Positions 17,988 to 25,247 of a stretch of 32,127 bases of DNA are shown here, piece after piece. The translations under genes and the position numbers were made by a program. The stretch is from the NCBI RefSeq assembly GCF_015594845.1, contig NZ_JADNRK010000024.1:1-32127 (forward strand), in the 5' to 3' direction. The stretch's first letter is position 1, and each line of letters opens with the position of its first letter. This DNA comes from Alkalibacter mobilis (GTDB lineage Bacteria; Bacillota; Clostridia; Eubacteriales; Alkalibacteraceae). The notes beneath the pieces are model-generated. The model saw nothing but the letters and a program-made list of their open reading frames with translations, was not told where the DNA came from and did not search any database.

Positions 17988-18581
17988 TTATTTTTTCACA
18001 TTCAAAGCATCCATACCAAAGGCTTCCCTGTATTTTGTTCTCAAATTATCCAAAGCTCTCTTTTTCAGTTTTACCAAGCTTTGGTAATGCATCCCATGTT
18101 CTTTGGCAATCTGCGCGAGCTTCTTGCCTTTGTAAAAATGCTCGATTATGATCCATCTTTGTTTATCTCCTAAATAATGGACCATCGTTTTTATATTAGC
18201 CAATTCCTCTATCCGCACGACCCCTTCCACAAAATCTTGAGAACCATCGTTGATCTGTTCAAGATTTTCATCAAATTCTTCATAGATCAATAAATTATTC
18301 AACTTTTTATTCATTTTGATTTTCTCCATGTAACTATAAAATATTCTATTTTTATAGAAGAGAACGAAGGGCAACTTCTGACCCGGATCATACTCCTCGA
18401 TGGATTCCAGCAGCACTATTATTGAATTCTGATAAGCATCATTCGACGAATCTTCCACATATCCGTATCGTCTATACATTGAATAAATAAGGGGTTTCAG
18501 ATTTTCTGCAAGTTCTTCAAGCTTGTCCATTCTGTATTTTTCGTCGTCAGTACTTTTTATTTCTTCGACTAGTTTGTTCAT
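17988..18581 (-). CDS. Sigma-70 family factor of the TcdR/UviA kind
   Basis: This 197-aa protein looks like a small alternative sigma factor. The N-terminal half has a region-2-like segment (LKPLIYSMYRRYGYVEDSSNDAYQNSIIVLLESIEEYDP...LPFVLFYKNRIFYSYME), including the acidic-aromatic DAYQ core-binding helix. The C-terminus has a region-4 helix-turn-helix (KGKKLAQIAKEHGMHYQSLVKLKKRALDNLR). I choose the ATG at 18581 because GGAGG lies 5 bases upstream; frames beginning at 18689 or 18593 are less likely. In Clostridium difficile and C. perfringens such sigma factors (TcdR, UviA) sit beside a holin and turn on toxin or bacteriocin genes. Here the holin and endolysin follow directly, but no toxin is present, so the target genes must lie elsewhere or be the cassette itself. 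Confidence 0.8.
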   Translation of the reverse strand: MNKLVEEIKSTDDEKYRMDKLEELAENLKPLIYSMYRRYGYVEDSSNDAYQNSIIVLLESIEEYDPGQKLPFVLFYKNRIFYSYMEKIKMNKKLNNLLIYEEFDENLEQINDGSQDFVEGVVRIEELANIKTMVHYLGDKQRWIIIEHFYKGKKLAQIAKEHGMHYQSLVKLKKRALDNLRTKYREAFGMDALNVKK

Positions 18582-18617
18582 TAATTCCTCCATTTCTATT
18601 TTTTTATATAAAAAACA

Positions 18618-18640
18618 GATGGAAATGACCCATCTTTTTT
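18618..18640 (-). terminator. Leader hairpin with U-tract upstream of the sigma gene
   Basis: GATGG / CCATC with a 7-base loop is flanked by A-rich and T-rich runs, so the minus transcript forms a stem that can extend with A-U pairs and ends in UUUUUU. It lies 37 bases ahead of the sigma factor start and could end or attenuate read-through from upstream. Confidence 0.5.
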
Positions 18641-18710
18641 TGACTTTCATATATAGAATAGAAATCTCCTGAATAACAAACCCAAGCAATCTGAAATTAT
18701 TTGATTATTT

Positions 18711-18799
18711 TTTTCTGCAATCCAGAATAATAAAAAAACAGCACACCTGACAACCGGCATACTGTTTATGCTTGTAGTATTTTGAGTAGATTCTTCGTT
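18711..18799. repeat. 89-bp direct repeat, copy 1
   Basis: These 89 bases recur without mismatch at 23828-23916, 5117 bases away. The unit includes an intrinsic terminator and the beginning of a short interspersed motif (AGTAGATTCTTCGTT). The two copies bracket the TetR1/MFS/UroD/BenE cassette. Confidence 0.95.
18732..18767 (-). terminator. Terminator after the first TetR gene, within repeat copy 1
   Basis: The minus transcript pairs AACAGUAUGCC with GGUGUGCUGUU (11 bp, three G-U; loop of 8) and then has a run of seven U residues. It lies about 45 bases beyond the TetR stop. Confidence 0.85.
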
Positions 18800-18811
18800 G
18801 TACTATGAAAT

Positions 18812-19474
18812 TCATACCAAAAACTTGATATGGGAATAGTCAACATTTGAGGCAAATTCTGATGACAGCTCTGCATATTTTGCTGATATTTCCTTATTGA
18901 TCCCCATCAAATTGGGCACTATTGCAGTAAGGTAATCTATCAATTCATCTACAGCATATTTTGTTGGATTATTATAATTGTCTATCATTATCTCGCGCCG
19001 GCCGCCTGCATCAGTCAATCTTATCAATCTCAATTCCCTATCACTTACGTTTATACCAAAATCCCTAGCATAATTTATATAAACGTTATCCATGAATGGA
19101 TATAAAATCTTTATATTTGATTGGGCGAAAGTAACTTCTCTATAGAATCTTTTATTGTTCGGATCATTTATAATTATGTAATAGTAAATTTTTGAAGCGT
19201 GGAAGTGAAGCAAGTAACTGTCAATTGGTTCATCGATTTCTTTTTTTATCAAATTATATATATTCGTTAAAAAGTCAGAGTATATTACATTTAAAATTTT
19301 GTCTTTCTCTTTGAAATAATAAGGAATTGCAGATAAAGAAACCTCTGCTCTATCCTTGATCATATTTACTGTGGTATTATCGTAACCATTTTCATAAAAC
19401 AACTCTTTAGCTGCTTGCAATATTCTATTTTTTGTAGTTATACCTTTTTTGTACATGTTCTCTTCTTTTCGCAT
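18812..19474 (-). CDS. TetR-family regulator (TetR1)
   Basis: This protein of about 220 aa has a TetR DNA-binding head (residues about 14-60: TKNRILQAAKELFYENGYDNTTVNMIKDRAEVSLSAIPYYFKEKDKI) and an all-helical ligand domain. The ligand part shares the feature DPNxxRFYRE with TetR2 (29748-30434), so the two regulators are related. Ribosome sites near the ATGs at 19474 and 19456 are weak. A stronger GGGGGAG lies farther up and could serve a 21-codon leader frame (19438-19503) that overlaps the start; this may couple translation. A 30-bp dyad (19544-19573) over the probable promoter suggests self-regulation. It likely controls the linked MFS, UroD-like and BenE genes. Confidence 0.9.
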   Translation of the reverse strand: MRKEENMYKKGITTKNRILQAAKELFYENGYDNTTVNMIKDRAEVSLSAIPYYFKEKDKILNVIYSDFLTNIYNLIKKEIDEPIDSYLLHFHASKIYYYIIINDPNNKRFYREVTFAQSNIKILYPFMDNVYINYARDFGINVSDRELRLIRLTDAGGRREIMIDNYNNPTKYAVDELIDYLTAIVPNLMGINKEISAKYAELSSEFASNVDYSHIKFLV

Positions 19475-19543
19475 ATTTCTCGTATGGCAAAAGTGATCAC
19501 CATACTCCCCCTTTATGTGATTTATCTCTCATTAGTCTCTTTT

Positions 19544-19573
19544 ATAATACTAAAATAATCAAAATAGTATTAT
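19544..19573. promoter_or_regulatory. 30-bp dyad, candidate TetR1 operator
   Basis: ATAATACTA and TAGTATTAT are perfect inverted arms of 9 bases separated by 12 bases, 70 bases upstream of TetR1, covering the likely -10 (TATTAT or TATAAA on the minus strand). The same ATACTA/TAGTAT half-site occurs at other promoters of the UroD modules. Confidence 0.55.
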
Positions 19574-19596
19574 TCCTAATATTATCATAATAAAAT

Positions 19597-19631
19597 AAAA
19601 ATATAAACCCATAAATATTGGGCTTATATTT
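19597..19631 (-). terminator. Terminator after the MFS gene
   Basis: The minus transcript forms AAATATAAGCCCA / TGGGTTTATATTT (13 bp with one G-U, loop of 7) followed by a U-rich stretch. It ends the BenE-UroD-microprotein-MFS transcript before the TetR1 promoter. Confidence 0.8.
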
Positions 19632-19667
19632 TCAAATCTATTTTGCAATTGTAAGAATTTTCTCTTA

Positions 19668-20864
19668 TTAGTCGGTAGTTTCAGCCTTTGCTGCCAGTAA
19701 GAGGAAAATGATACCAAGTACCGGCCCCAGCGCCATCACAGTCCAAATAGATGTGGTAAACACGCCTGACGTCCCTATCAACATTGCTCCCACTACTGGT
19801 GGACTTATTTGTGATGCAAACTGATAAATGAAGTTTGAAAATCCTGTTGCAGTAGCAGCCATTTGTTTCCCACTATAGTCAATTACCAATGCTGTCAAAT
19901 GTGTATTGTTTGAATACGATATTAATCCTAATATAAAACTAGTGATCAATAACGCATTAAGTTCAGTCTGTGCTCCAAATATAAATATCGCTACCGCTGT
20001 TGCCAAATATCCTCCAATAAGATACTTTCTTCTACTTATATGCAACTTATCTACAACAGCTCCAGAAATCAATGATGCTATAATGCCTCCAAGTGCAATC
20101 AGGACTCCTACTGTACCAATACTGCTTGCAAAACCCAAACTTTTTGTATATCCAAATGCCCAGTTATATAATGCCAACTGAAACCACATTAATCCAAATC
20201 CCGATAAACTTATAAGCATAACACCTTTGTTTTTAAACAACATTCCAAAACCTTTAAATACATCTGATAGTGTTTGAGTTTTCCCTTCCGGTTTGTCCCC
20301 TTTAACAAACAAGAATATTAAAATACCTACTGCTATGGCAAAAATACCTGCAAATTGAAATCCCGCTTGCCATCCTAAAGAGTTTAAGATTCTCGGTCCA
20401 AAAAAGCTAGCTATGAAAAATCCTGCATTCGGTCCAGCCAATAAGACACCGAAAGCCATACTTCTTTTTTCCGGTTCGAAATAATTGGTAGCTACTCTTG
20501 CACAACCGGCATAAATTGTTCCTGCTCCAAGTCCTAAAGCTACACGTAATGCTATTGCCATAGATGCACCCGTAGCAAAGGTCATTGCCCAAGAAGATAA
20601 TCCGATGACAATCAAACTAAGACCCATTATTACCTTTACACCAAATTTATCGGCTAATATTCCAGCAGGAACCTGAGTTATTATGTAACCAGTAAAAAAC
20701 ACAGAAAATATTCCTCCAGCCACAGCCGTATCAATATTAAATACTTCCATCATAGTACTTTGAAGCGGAGACCACATGAATCTTGCGACAAAAGTTGCTG
20801 TAAATGCTGCCAACATCAAAATCAACATGAACCATTTAGTGCCGCTACTATTATTATCTTTCAT
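19668..20864 (-). CDS. MFS transporter
   Basis: This 398-aa protein has 12 predicted membrane helices in two bundles with a cytoplasmic loop at about residues 190-210. The A-loop motif GILADKFGVKVIM (about 66-78) and the second-half counterpart SGAVVDKLHISRRKYL are typical of the major facilitator superfamily. GLGAGTIYAGCARVATNYFEPEKRSMAFGVLLAGPNAGFF resembles anion:cation symporter carriers of organic acids. GGGGGAAG precedes the ATG. It is the last gene of the cassette transcript, 68 bases after the 37-aa microprotein stop, with a hairpin between them. The substrate is probably an organic anion; the sequence does not say which. Confidence 0.9.
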   Translation of the reverse strand: MKDNNSSGTKWFMLILMLAAFTATFVARFMWSPLQSTMMEVFNIDTAVAGGIFSVFFTGYIITQVPAGILADKFGVKVIMGLSLIVIGLSSWAMTFATGASMAIALRVALGLGAGTIYAGCARVATNYFEPEKRSMAFGVLLAGPNAGFFIASFFGPRILNSLGWQAGFQFAGIFAIAVGILIFLFVKGDKPEGKTQTLSDVFKGFGMLFKNKGVMLISLSGFGLMWFQLALYNWAFGYTKSLGFASSIGTVGVLIALGGIIASLISGAVVDKLHISRRKYLIGGYLATAVAIFIFGAQTELNALLITSFILGLISYSNNTHLTALVIDYSGKQMAATATGFSNFIYQFASQISPPVVGAMLIGTSGVFTTSIWTVMALGPVLGIIFLLLAAKAETTD

Positions 20865-20891
20865 AATTCTTCCCCCATAAGTGGATTTTAT

Positions 20892-20923
20892 GGGATCACT
20901 TAACCGAATATTTAAGCGATCCC
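20892..20923. other. 12-bp hairpin between the microprotein and MFS genes
   Basis: GGGATCACTTAA / TTAAGCGATCCC with an 8-base loop; as minus-strand RNA all 12 pairs form (one G-U). No U-run follows, so it is more likely an mRNA-stability or processing element than a terminator. Confidence 0.55.
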
Positions 20924-20932
20924 TGTTAACAA

Positions 20933-21046
20933 TTAACTCAACATCATATAAATGACCAATTTAGCCATTTTTTCTTTCATTTCGTCTGTCAATTCTTTAA
21001 AGTATTCTTCTTTCAGCTTTTCTATCATTTTCTCTTGATCAGTCAT
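20933..21046 (-). CDS. 37-aa microprotein paired with UroD-like protein 1
   Basis: This small frame lies 14 bases after the UroD-like gene and has an ideal AAAGGAG ribosome site that overlaps the UroD stop (TGAAAGGAG), so translation is coupled. The product begins MTDQEKMIEKLKEEYFKEL and continues as a charged, Met-rich helix ending VIYMMLS. The core LKxxYFKE(L/V)xxE and an Ile/Leu-containing hydrophobic tail recur in the 41-aa protein downstream of the second UroD-like gene (31826-31951). It has no signal peptide. No known family comes to mind. The conserved gene pair suggests a small partner, stabiliser or regulatory subunit of the UroD-fold protein. Confidence 0.82.
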   Translation of the reverse strand: MTDQEKMIEKLKEEYFKELTDEMKEKMAKLVIYMMLS

Positions 21047-21060
21047 TTTGATTTCTCCTT

Positions 21061-22221
21061 TCAATATTTTCCGTAATCACGCACAAATTCATTTACAGCT
21101 CTTAAATTTTCAGGTTTAGTATCTCCTGCATTATGAAGGATCACGTTAGTGCAGAAAATATATCCACCACCTGGAGCAAGATCATCTATCAAGCTTTTAG
21201 CTACATCTATGCATTCTTGCTCCGTTCCATACATCAATTTACTTACAGGCATTCCACCAACTATACACATTTTACCGCCCAGTTCTCTTTTGGCTTTTCT
21301 AATATCATCATCTTCAAAGTACCCTACTACAGTATCTTGGGGCACTTCTTTCAAATAATCGTACAAATGCTCCCAGTTTCGTTCAAAATAGCAAAGTGCT
21401 TTCATCCCCTTTTCATGCAATTTATTCAAAATTTTTATAAACGATGGCCAATAAACTTGTTCAAAAACTTTAGGCCTTAAAAACTGTGGTGTATGTAGGG
21501 GAATAAATACTGTCATTCCCGGAACATGTTCAGGATATGAGCTGAAGATCCTTTCCAATAAGTAATCTGCCATTGAATCGCAAGCCTCGACTACTTCTTC
21601 AGGGCGTCTACGGATATCAAGCATCGTGCCTTGAAAATCTCTCAAATAATCAAGAAGCATATCCATAGGCATAAATGTTGAAGCCCCTCTATTTACAAGT
21701 ACACCATGATTCTCTTTAAGTCGTTTGGTATTATTGCCGGCCAGCTTTAAAAAATTAAATAATTCATCTACACCAGATTCAAATCTCTTATATGTATCTA
21801 AATTAAAAGGTTCTCTCAAAACTTCATATTTTCTGGGGTATACTGTGTTCAAAAGAAATTTTTCAGGATTTTTTGCTAATTCCTTGTACTCATCTTCCTT
21901 CATATTGTTTTGAGTTCCAGAATGCACTTGAAGTGAGTCAGTCACCTCAAAAGTTCCTCCACCGATTTTTTCATAGAATTTCATTGCTTTTGTTATACTA
22001 GAATACATAGTTGCATCCCAATGAAAATCTACCATGATTTTTTCGTAAGCCTTGTAATGCTTTTCATCGTCATCTAAAATTTCTCTTAAAGAATATCCCG
22101 CATAATGAATTGCATAATTGTCTACCATGGAATATACAGGCACTCTATCTGGAACCCTTCGATTATATGCGTCTTCCATTCTCTGTACCCGCTCTTCGTA
22201 GAGCTTGTTAACATCAGTCAT
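21061..22221 (-). CDS. UroD-superfamily (methyltransferase-like) protein 1, unknown substrate
   Basis: This 386-aa protein has the UroD/MtaA-type barrel pattern: PDRVPVYSMVDNYAIHYAG at the start, LDYLRDFQGTMLDIRRRPEEV in the middle, PLHTPQFLRPKVFEQVYWP, GGMPVSKLMYGT and LAPGGGYIFC...KPENLRA near the end. It lacks the arginine-rich N-terminus of true uroporphyrinogen decarboxylase. At the place of the His-x-Cys zinc motif of MtaA/MtbA it has LCYFE (C277). C319 (KMC) and C357 (IFC) sit at the ends of the next two strands. All three cysteines are absent from its paralogue. The ATG at 22221 follows AAAGGAG by 9 bases; a TTG at 22230 is possible. The gene is coupled to the downstream microprotein and linked to BenE and MFS carriers. 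A corrinoid-linked methyl transfer is possible, but no corrinoid protein is present. Confidence 0.85.
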   Translation of the reverse strand: MTDVNKLYEERVQRMEDAYNRRVPDRVPVYSMVDNYAIHYAGYSLREILDDDEKHYKAYEKIMVDFHWDATMYSSITKAMKFYEKIGGGTFEVTDSLQVHSGTQNNMKEDEYKELAKNPEKFLLNTVYPRKYEVLREPFNLDTYKRFESGVDELFNFLKLAGNNTKRLKENHGVLVNRGASTFMPMDMLLDYLRDFQGTMLDIRRRPEEVVEACDSMADYLLERIFSSYPEHVPGMTVFIPLHTPQFLRPKVFEQVYWPSFIKILNKLHEKGMKALCYFERNWEHLYDYLKEVPQDTVVGYFEDDDIRKAKRELGGKMCIVGGMPVSKLMYGTEQECIDVAKSLIDDLAPGGGYIFCTNVILHNAGDTKPENLRAVNEFVRDYGKY

Positions 22222-22278
22222 TGAATTCAACTCCTTTTTTAATTTAAACTTAGTAATATTTCTTTTCTTACTATTTTT

Positions 22279-22306
22279 AGTATATCATCTCATTGGTAAA
22301 AGTAAA
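22279..22306 (-). promoter_or_regulatory. Internal promoter ahead of UroD-like gene 1
   Basis: The minus strand has TTTACT, 16 bases and TATACT between BenE and the UroD-like gene. A TACTA-N4-TAGTA dyad (22269-22282) overlaps the -10 and resembles the half-sites of the TetR1 dyad. Confidence 0.5.
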
Positions 22307-22339
22307 CACTTTTTTTATATTTCTATCAAAATTACAATT

Positions 22340-23560
22340 TCAATTTTCTGCGCCAACAAAATCAAAGTCTTTGGTTTCTACAAACAAGGAAATCATTATT
22401 CCAATCAACAACCCCCAAAAAGATGAGCCGATGCCGTATAACGTTATGCCTGATGCAGAGATCAAGAATGCAAAAATTGCTCCCATTTTATGTTTGGGCG
22501 CTGCTAGGGCACTGCCGATTGTTGAAGATAAAACTTTTATCAATGCCAAGCCTGCAATAACACTAACAAAATACGGAGGTGTAACTTGAAACAACTTGAC
22601 AAACAAGCCATAAAAAGGCGCACATATGACCCAAAACAAGCCTGTAATAAAAGATGATATCCATCTTCCCTCCATTTCTCCTGCATCCGGCGATGAACAT
22701 ATCCCCGCCATAGGAGCAGCTATAGCTGTACTATGCAGATTGAAAAACGATCCAATTATAGTTCCTATCCCATTTGCAAAAGTTATGGCATTCGTTGGTA
22801 CGTTTTTGTATCCTACCGCCTTTAATATCCCCACTCCAACAGGCGTCTCCATTCCGCACAATATTATTGTTAATGGCAATCCATAAACCAAAAAAGCTTC
22901 AAGTGAAAATGACGGCATTACAAATTTAGGAATCTCCATTGCAAATTCTATATTTGAAAAATCAGCTCCGCTGAAAATCAAAATTGCAATTCCCACTATC
23001 AAAGATGCAACTACAGCGGGAAATTTAGATATAAACTTAGTTGCGATCAAGTATGCAATAATCATAAGCGATACCGGCAGCAAAAAATCTTTGAGCGGAG
23101 TAACCAAATTCAATCCAAATTTCAGAAGCACACCCCCTATCATACCCATTACAATAGGCATGGGAGTAAATCTCATCAATTTCTCCATGGCACCCGACAT
23201 ACCTATCAAGGCAGTTAGCACACCTGCTATTAAAGCTGCTCCCAAAGTAGGACCCAAGCCCACCATAGGGATTGCTGCTGCAAAAAGCAAAGCTCCCGGC
23301 AAAGAGTTCGCCATTGGGATAGGTTTTCTGTAAACAGCTGACATGATCACACCAAAAACACCATTGATCAAATAAAGGCTCGTTACCCACATGATTATAA
23401 ATTCTGTCGGCAATCCATTCGCCGTACCTGCGCCTATGTGCACAGCTCCTGCTGCCAATCCAAATATCGTTGCGATCAAACCTGCACCTATATTTTGTGG
23501 GCTGACATTCGTTTTAAAATCTTTAATAATACCAGAAAATCCGATACCTTTTTCTAACAT
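22340..23560 (-). CDS. BenE-family transporter (benzoate/H+ symporter-like)
   Basis: This 406-aa protein has about 12 hydrophobic segments and the BenE family signature FFNLHSTAIAAPMAGICSSPDAGEMEGRW followed by PPYFVSVIAGLALI, corresponding to the conserved HAINLAAITAAICTGPDA-type region of benzoate carriers. Family members import benzoate or related carboxylates with protons. GGAGGG lies 6 bases before the ATG and a consensus promoter about 90 bases upstream. It is the first gene of the cassette transcript, 118 bases upstream of the UroD-like ATG. This points to an aromatic or other carboxylate as the compound handled by the cassette. The true substrate could differ, since the family is loosely defined. 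Confidence 0.85.
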   Translation of the reverse strand: MLEKGIGFSGIIKDFKTNVSPQNIGAGLIATIFGLAAGAVHIGAGTANGLPTEFIIMWVTSLYLINGVFGVIMSAVYRKPIPMANSLPGALLFAAAIPMVGLGPTLGAALIAGVLTALIGMSGAMEKLMRFTPMPIVMGMIGGVLLKFGLNLVTPLKDFLLPVSLMIIAYLIATKFISKFPAVVASLIVGIAILIFSGADFSNIEFAMEIPKFVMPSFSLEAFLVYGLPLTIILCGMETPVGVGILKAVGYKNVPTNAITFANGIGTIIGSFFNLHSTAIAAPMAGICSSPDAGEMEGRWISSFITGLFWVICAPFYGLFVKLFQVTPPYFVSVIAGLALIKVLSSTIGSALAAPKHKMGAIFAFLISASGITLYGIGSSFWGLLIGIMISLFVETKDFDFVGAEN

Positions 23561-23658
23561 CTTAATCCCTCCATAAAAAATTATTAAGTTATTTGCCTAA
23601 TCTGTTAACTTTTCATTAGCACCTCACTGATTTAGTAATTTTTTAATATTTACTTTAT

Positions 23659-23686
23659 ATTATATGTATACATTTTTATTTGTCAA
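23659..23686 (-). promoter_or_regulatory. Consensus promoter of the BenE-UroD-microprotein-MFS operon
   Basis: A perfect TTGACA and a perfect TATAAT on the minus strand are separated by 16 bases, giving a leader of about 90 bases. The rest of the 413-base gap 23561-23973 holds extremely AT-rich DNA (23581-23830) and the repeat/terminator described separately; no further gene is seen. Confidence 0.85.
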
Positions 23687-23827
23687 CATTTTTTATAATT
23701 TTACTTTTATATACTATTTTTAATCTTATATATTATTATTTTTCAATATATTTCTTTTTTATATCTTTTTATGTGAGATTTATTTAGTAATCTTATAATT
23801 TTTATAGTCTAAATTAATTATTTACTA

Positions 23828-23916
23828 TTTTCTGCAATCCAGAATAATAAAAAAACAGCACACCTGACAACCGGCATACTGTTTATGCTTGTAGTATTTT
23901 GAGTAGATTCTTCGTT
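23828..23916. repeat. 89-bp direct repeat, copy 2
   Basis: Identical to 18711-18799. Here the unit continues into a second motif copy, and it lies just after the deacetylase gene, whose terminator it supplies. Confidence 0.95.
23849..23884 (-). terminator. Terminator after the polysaccharide deacetylase, within repeat copy 2
   Basis: Same 11-bp stem, 8-base loop and seven-U tract as in copy 1, located about 90 bases after the deacetylase stop. Confidence 0.85.
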
Positions 23917-23966
23917 TTACTCAGAATGACGACATTAAGTAGATCCTTCGTTGTACTCAAAATGAC
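23902..23966. repeat. Two tandem 29-bp interspersed motifs
   Basis: Units at 23902-23930 and 23938-23966 match at 26 of 29 positions (AGTAGATTCTTCGTT...AATGAC). The reverse complement, GTCATTCTGAG...GAAGAATCT, is a motif I know as a widely dispersed intergenic repeat in many bacterial genomes. The right end of repeat copy 1 carries the first half of one more unit. Confidence 0.8.
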
Positions 23967-23973
23967 TATACTC

Positions 23974-25224
23974 TTAACTTTTATCAAGATATCTTTCAAA
24001 AAGATCTTCCTTCTTCATCCAAACGACTTTCGGTGACTCCGAATCTTTTTCCACCTTTCGATTTCCACCTGGATTGTAGACCCGGTAGATGATCTGCTGG
24101 ATCTTTGCTATGAAGCCTTTATGTGCATTGGGATATTCAGCCACCTTGAATCCCAGACCTTTTACTCCACGGTTTAAAAGGGTGACACCCATCAAAACCT
24201 TTACATCTTTGAATCTTTTATCATCTGAAACATATTTTGCAAGCGTTGGCATGGACCCATGAACTTTCCTGACCGCCTGAAGTGCAGCTCTTTTTGAATT
24301 TCCGCTCATGGATTGAAAGCGAATATTATCCAAATGCAGCATGGCTACTTCATCACCTTCATCTACCAATAAATCGCCTTGATCATCAAGGATTTTCTCC
24401 CCCTTGTAGTTGGTTAAGGAAAGTCGAAATATATTGTCCTTATGGATTCTCTCAACACGATTATGTTTGGCGTAGATGTTTTCCCACTTTTCCCAGATCC
24501 TAAAAAAAATTCTCTTTGACAAGGACCACTCAGGAATTTCCAATTTTGAAAAAGGCAGTTTCTTATCATTTGCAATGCTCTCATACAACATTTCGATGGC
24601 CTTGATAGTATTTAAAGGCGCTCTTTCGTCTCCTCCGCTGTCATGAAGCAGGACAATTGTCCCGTCTTTAGATCCTTTTAATATCAGACTGCTTATATTT
24701 TCAGGCGTATTGTCAGCTTTCCAATCCTTGCCTTTTGCACTCCAGCCTATCAGCTTCTTTTTTCTTGCCATACACCATATCAAAAGAGCGAGATTAACTC
24801 CTCCCCAAGGCGCCCTGATATAGGCAGGCTCCTTTCCAATCAGGTCTTTAATGGATTTTACGGCCTTGTCCCAATAATTCCAAGTTCCAACAGGCGACAT
24901 GAGCCATGCGTGCTTGTGTTCATATCCATGGCATCCGACCATATGCCCTCGATCCACTATTTCGCGGATCAATTCAGGATGTTTTATGGCTTTTTCTCCC
25001 AATACAAAAAAACATGCCGGAATTTTCTTTTCATCTAAAACATCCAGCACATTCAATGTGTACCTGGGATCTGGTCCGTCATCGAATGTCAGAGCCACTC
25101 CTGAAGAATAATGACGCTTCCAGGCTCCGATACCCAACCTGTGGGCCAGTATATCGGGAATTATTGCGTAAACGGCAAATATTGTCACTATTGCCGTCAA
25201 AACCGTCTCTATCAGATGCACCAA
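23974..25224 (-). CDS. Membrane-anchored polysaccharide deacetylase with C-terminal YkoP-like domain
   Basis: This protein of about 416 aa has an N-terminal membrane helix (about 5-22), then a NodB deacetylase domain (about 40-230): VALTFDDGPDPRY with the catalytic and metal aspartates, GCHGYEHKHAW with metal histidines, RAPWG and IVLLHDSGG. The last 180 residues form a second domain resembling YkoP of Bacillus. NodB enzymes remove acetyl groups from N-acetylhexosamines in wall or capsule polymers. The ATG at 25287 would overlap the upstream gene by 40 bases. TTG at 25224 (or GTG at 25221) has AAGGGAAG at good spacing, so I prefer it. It lies 23 bases after the glycosyltransferase and likely acts on the same envelope glycan or glycolipid. 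Confidence 0.85.
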   Translation of the reverse strand: MVHLIETVLTAIVTIFAVYAIIPDILAHRLGIGAWKRHYSSGVALTFDDGPDPRYTLNVLDVLDEKKIPACFFVLGEKAIKHPELIREIVDRGHMVGCHGYEHKHAWLMSPVGTWNYWDKAVKSIKDLIGKEPAYIRAPWGGVNLALLIWCMARKKKLIGWSAKGKDWKADNTPENISSLILKGSKDGTIVLLHDSGGDERAPLNTIKAIEMLYESIANDKKLPFSKLEIPEWSLSKRIFFRIWEKWENIYAKHNRVERIHKDNIFRLSLTNYKGEKILDDQGDLLVDEGDEVAMLHLDNIRFQSMSGNSKRAALQAVRKVHGSMPTLAKYVSDDKRFKDVKVLMGVTLLNRGVKGLGFKVAEYPNAHKGFIAKIQQIIYRVYNPGGNRKVEKDSESPKVVWMKKEDLFERYLDKS

Positions 25225-25247
25225 CGACCACTTCCCTTGCAAGTAAA

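Noticed and set aside
19438-19503. 21-codon leader peptide ahead of TetR1
   Set aside because: The GGGGGAG site is too close to its ATG for confident initiation. I note it as possible coupling in the TetR1 entry but do not call it a gene.
21061-22221. Annotation as uroporphyrinogen decarboxylase (hemE)
   Set aside because: The N-terminal arginine-rich substrate motif of HemE is absent, there are no other heme genes, and two diverged copies sit with transporters and TetR regulators. Only the fold family is shared.
23581-23830. AT-rich stretch as a replication origin or attachment site
   Set aside because: No DnaA-box cluster, iterons, integrase gene or tRNA gene is nearby; upstream-of-promoter AT-rich DNA explains it.
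23902-23966. CRISPR array
   Set aside because: Only two imperfect 29-bp units with a 7-base gap; there are no spacers and no cas genes.
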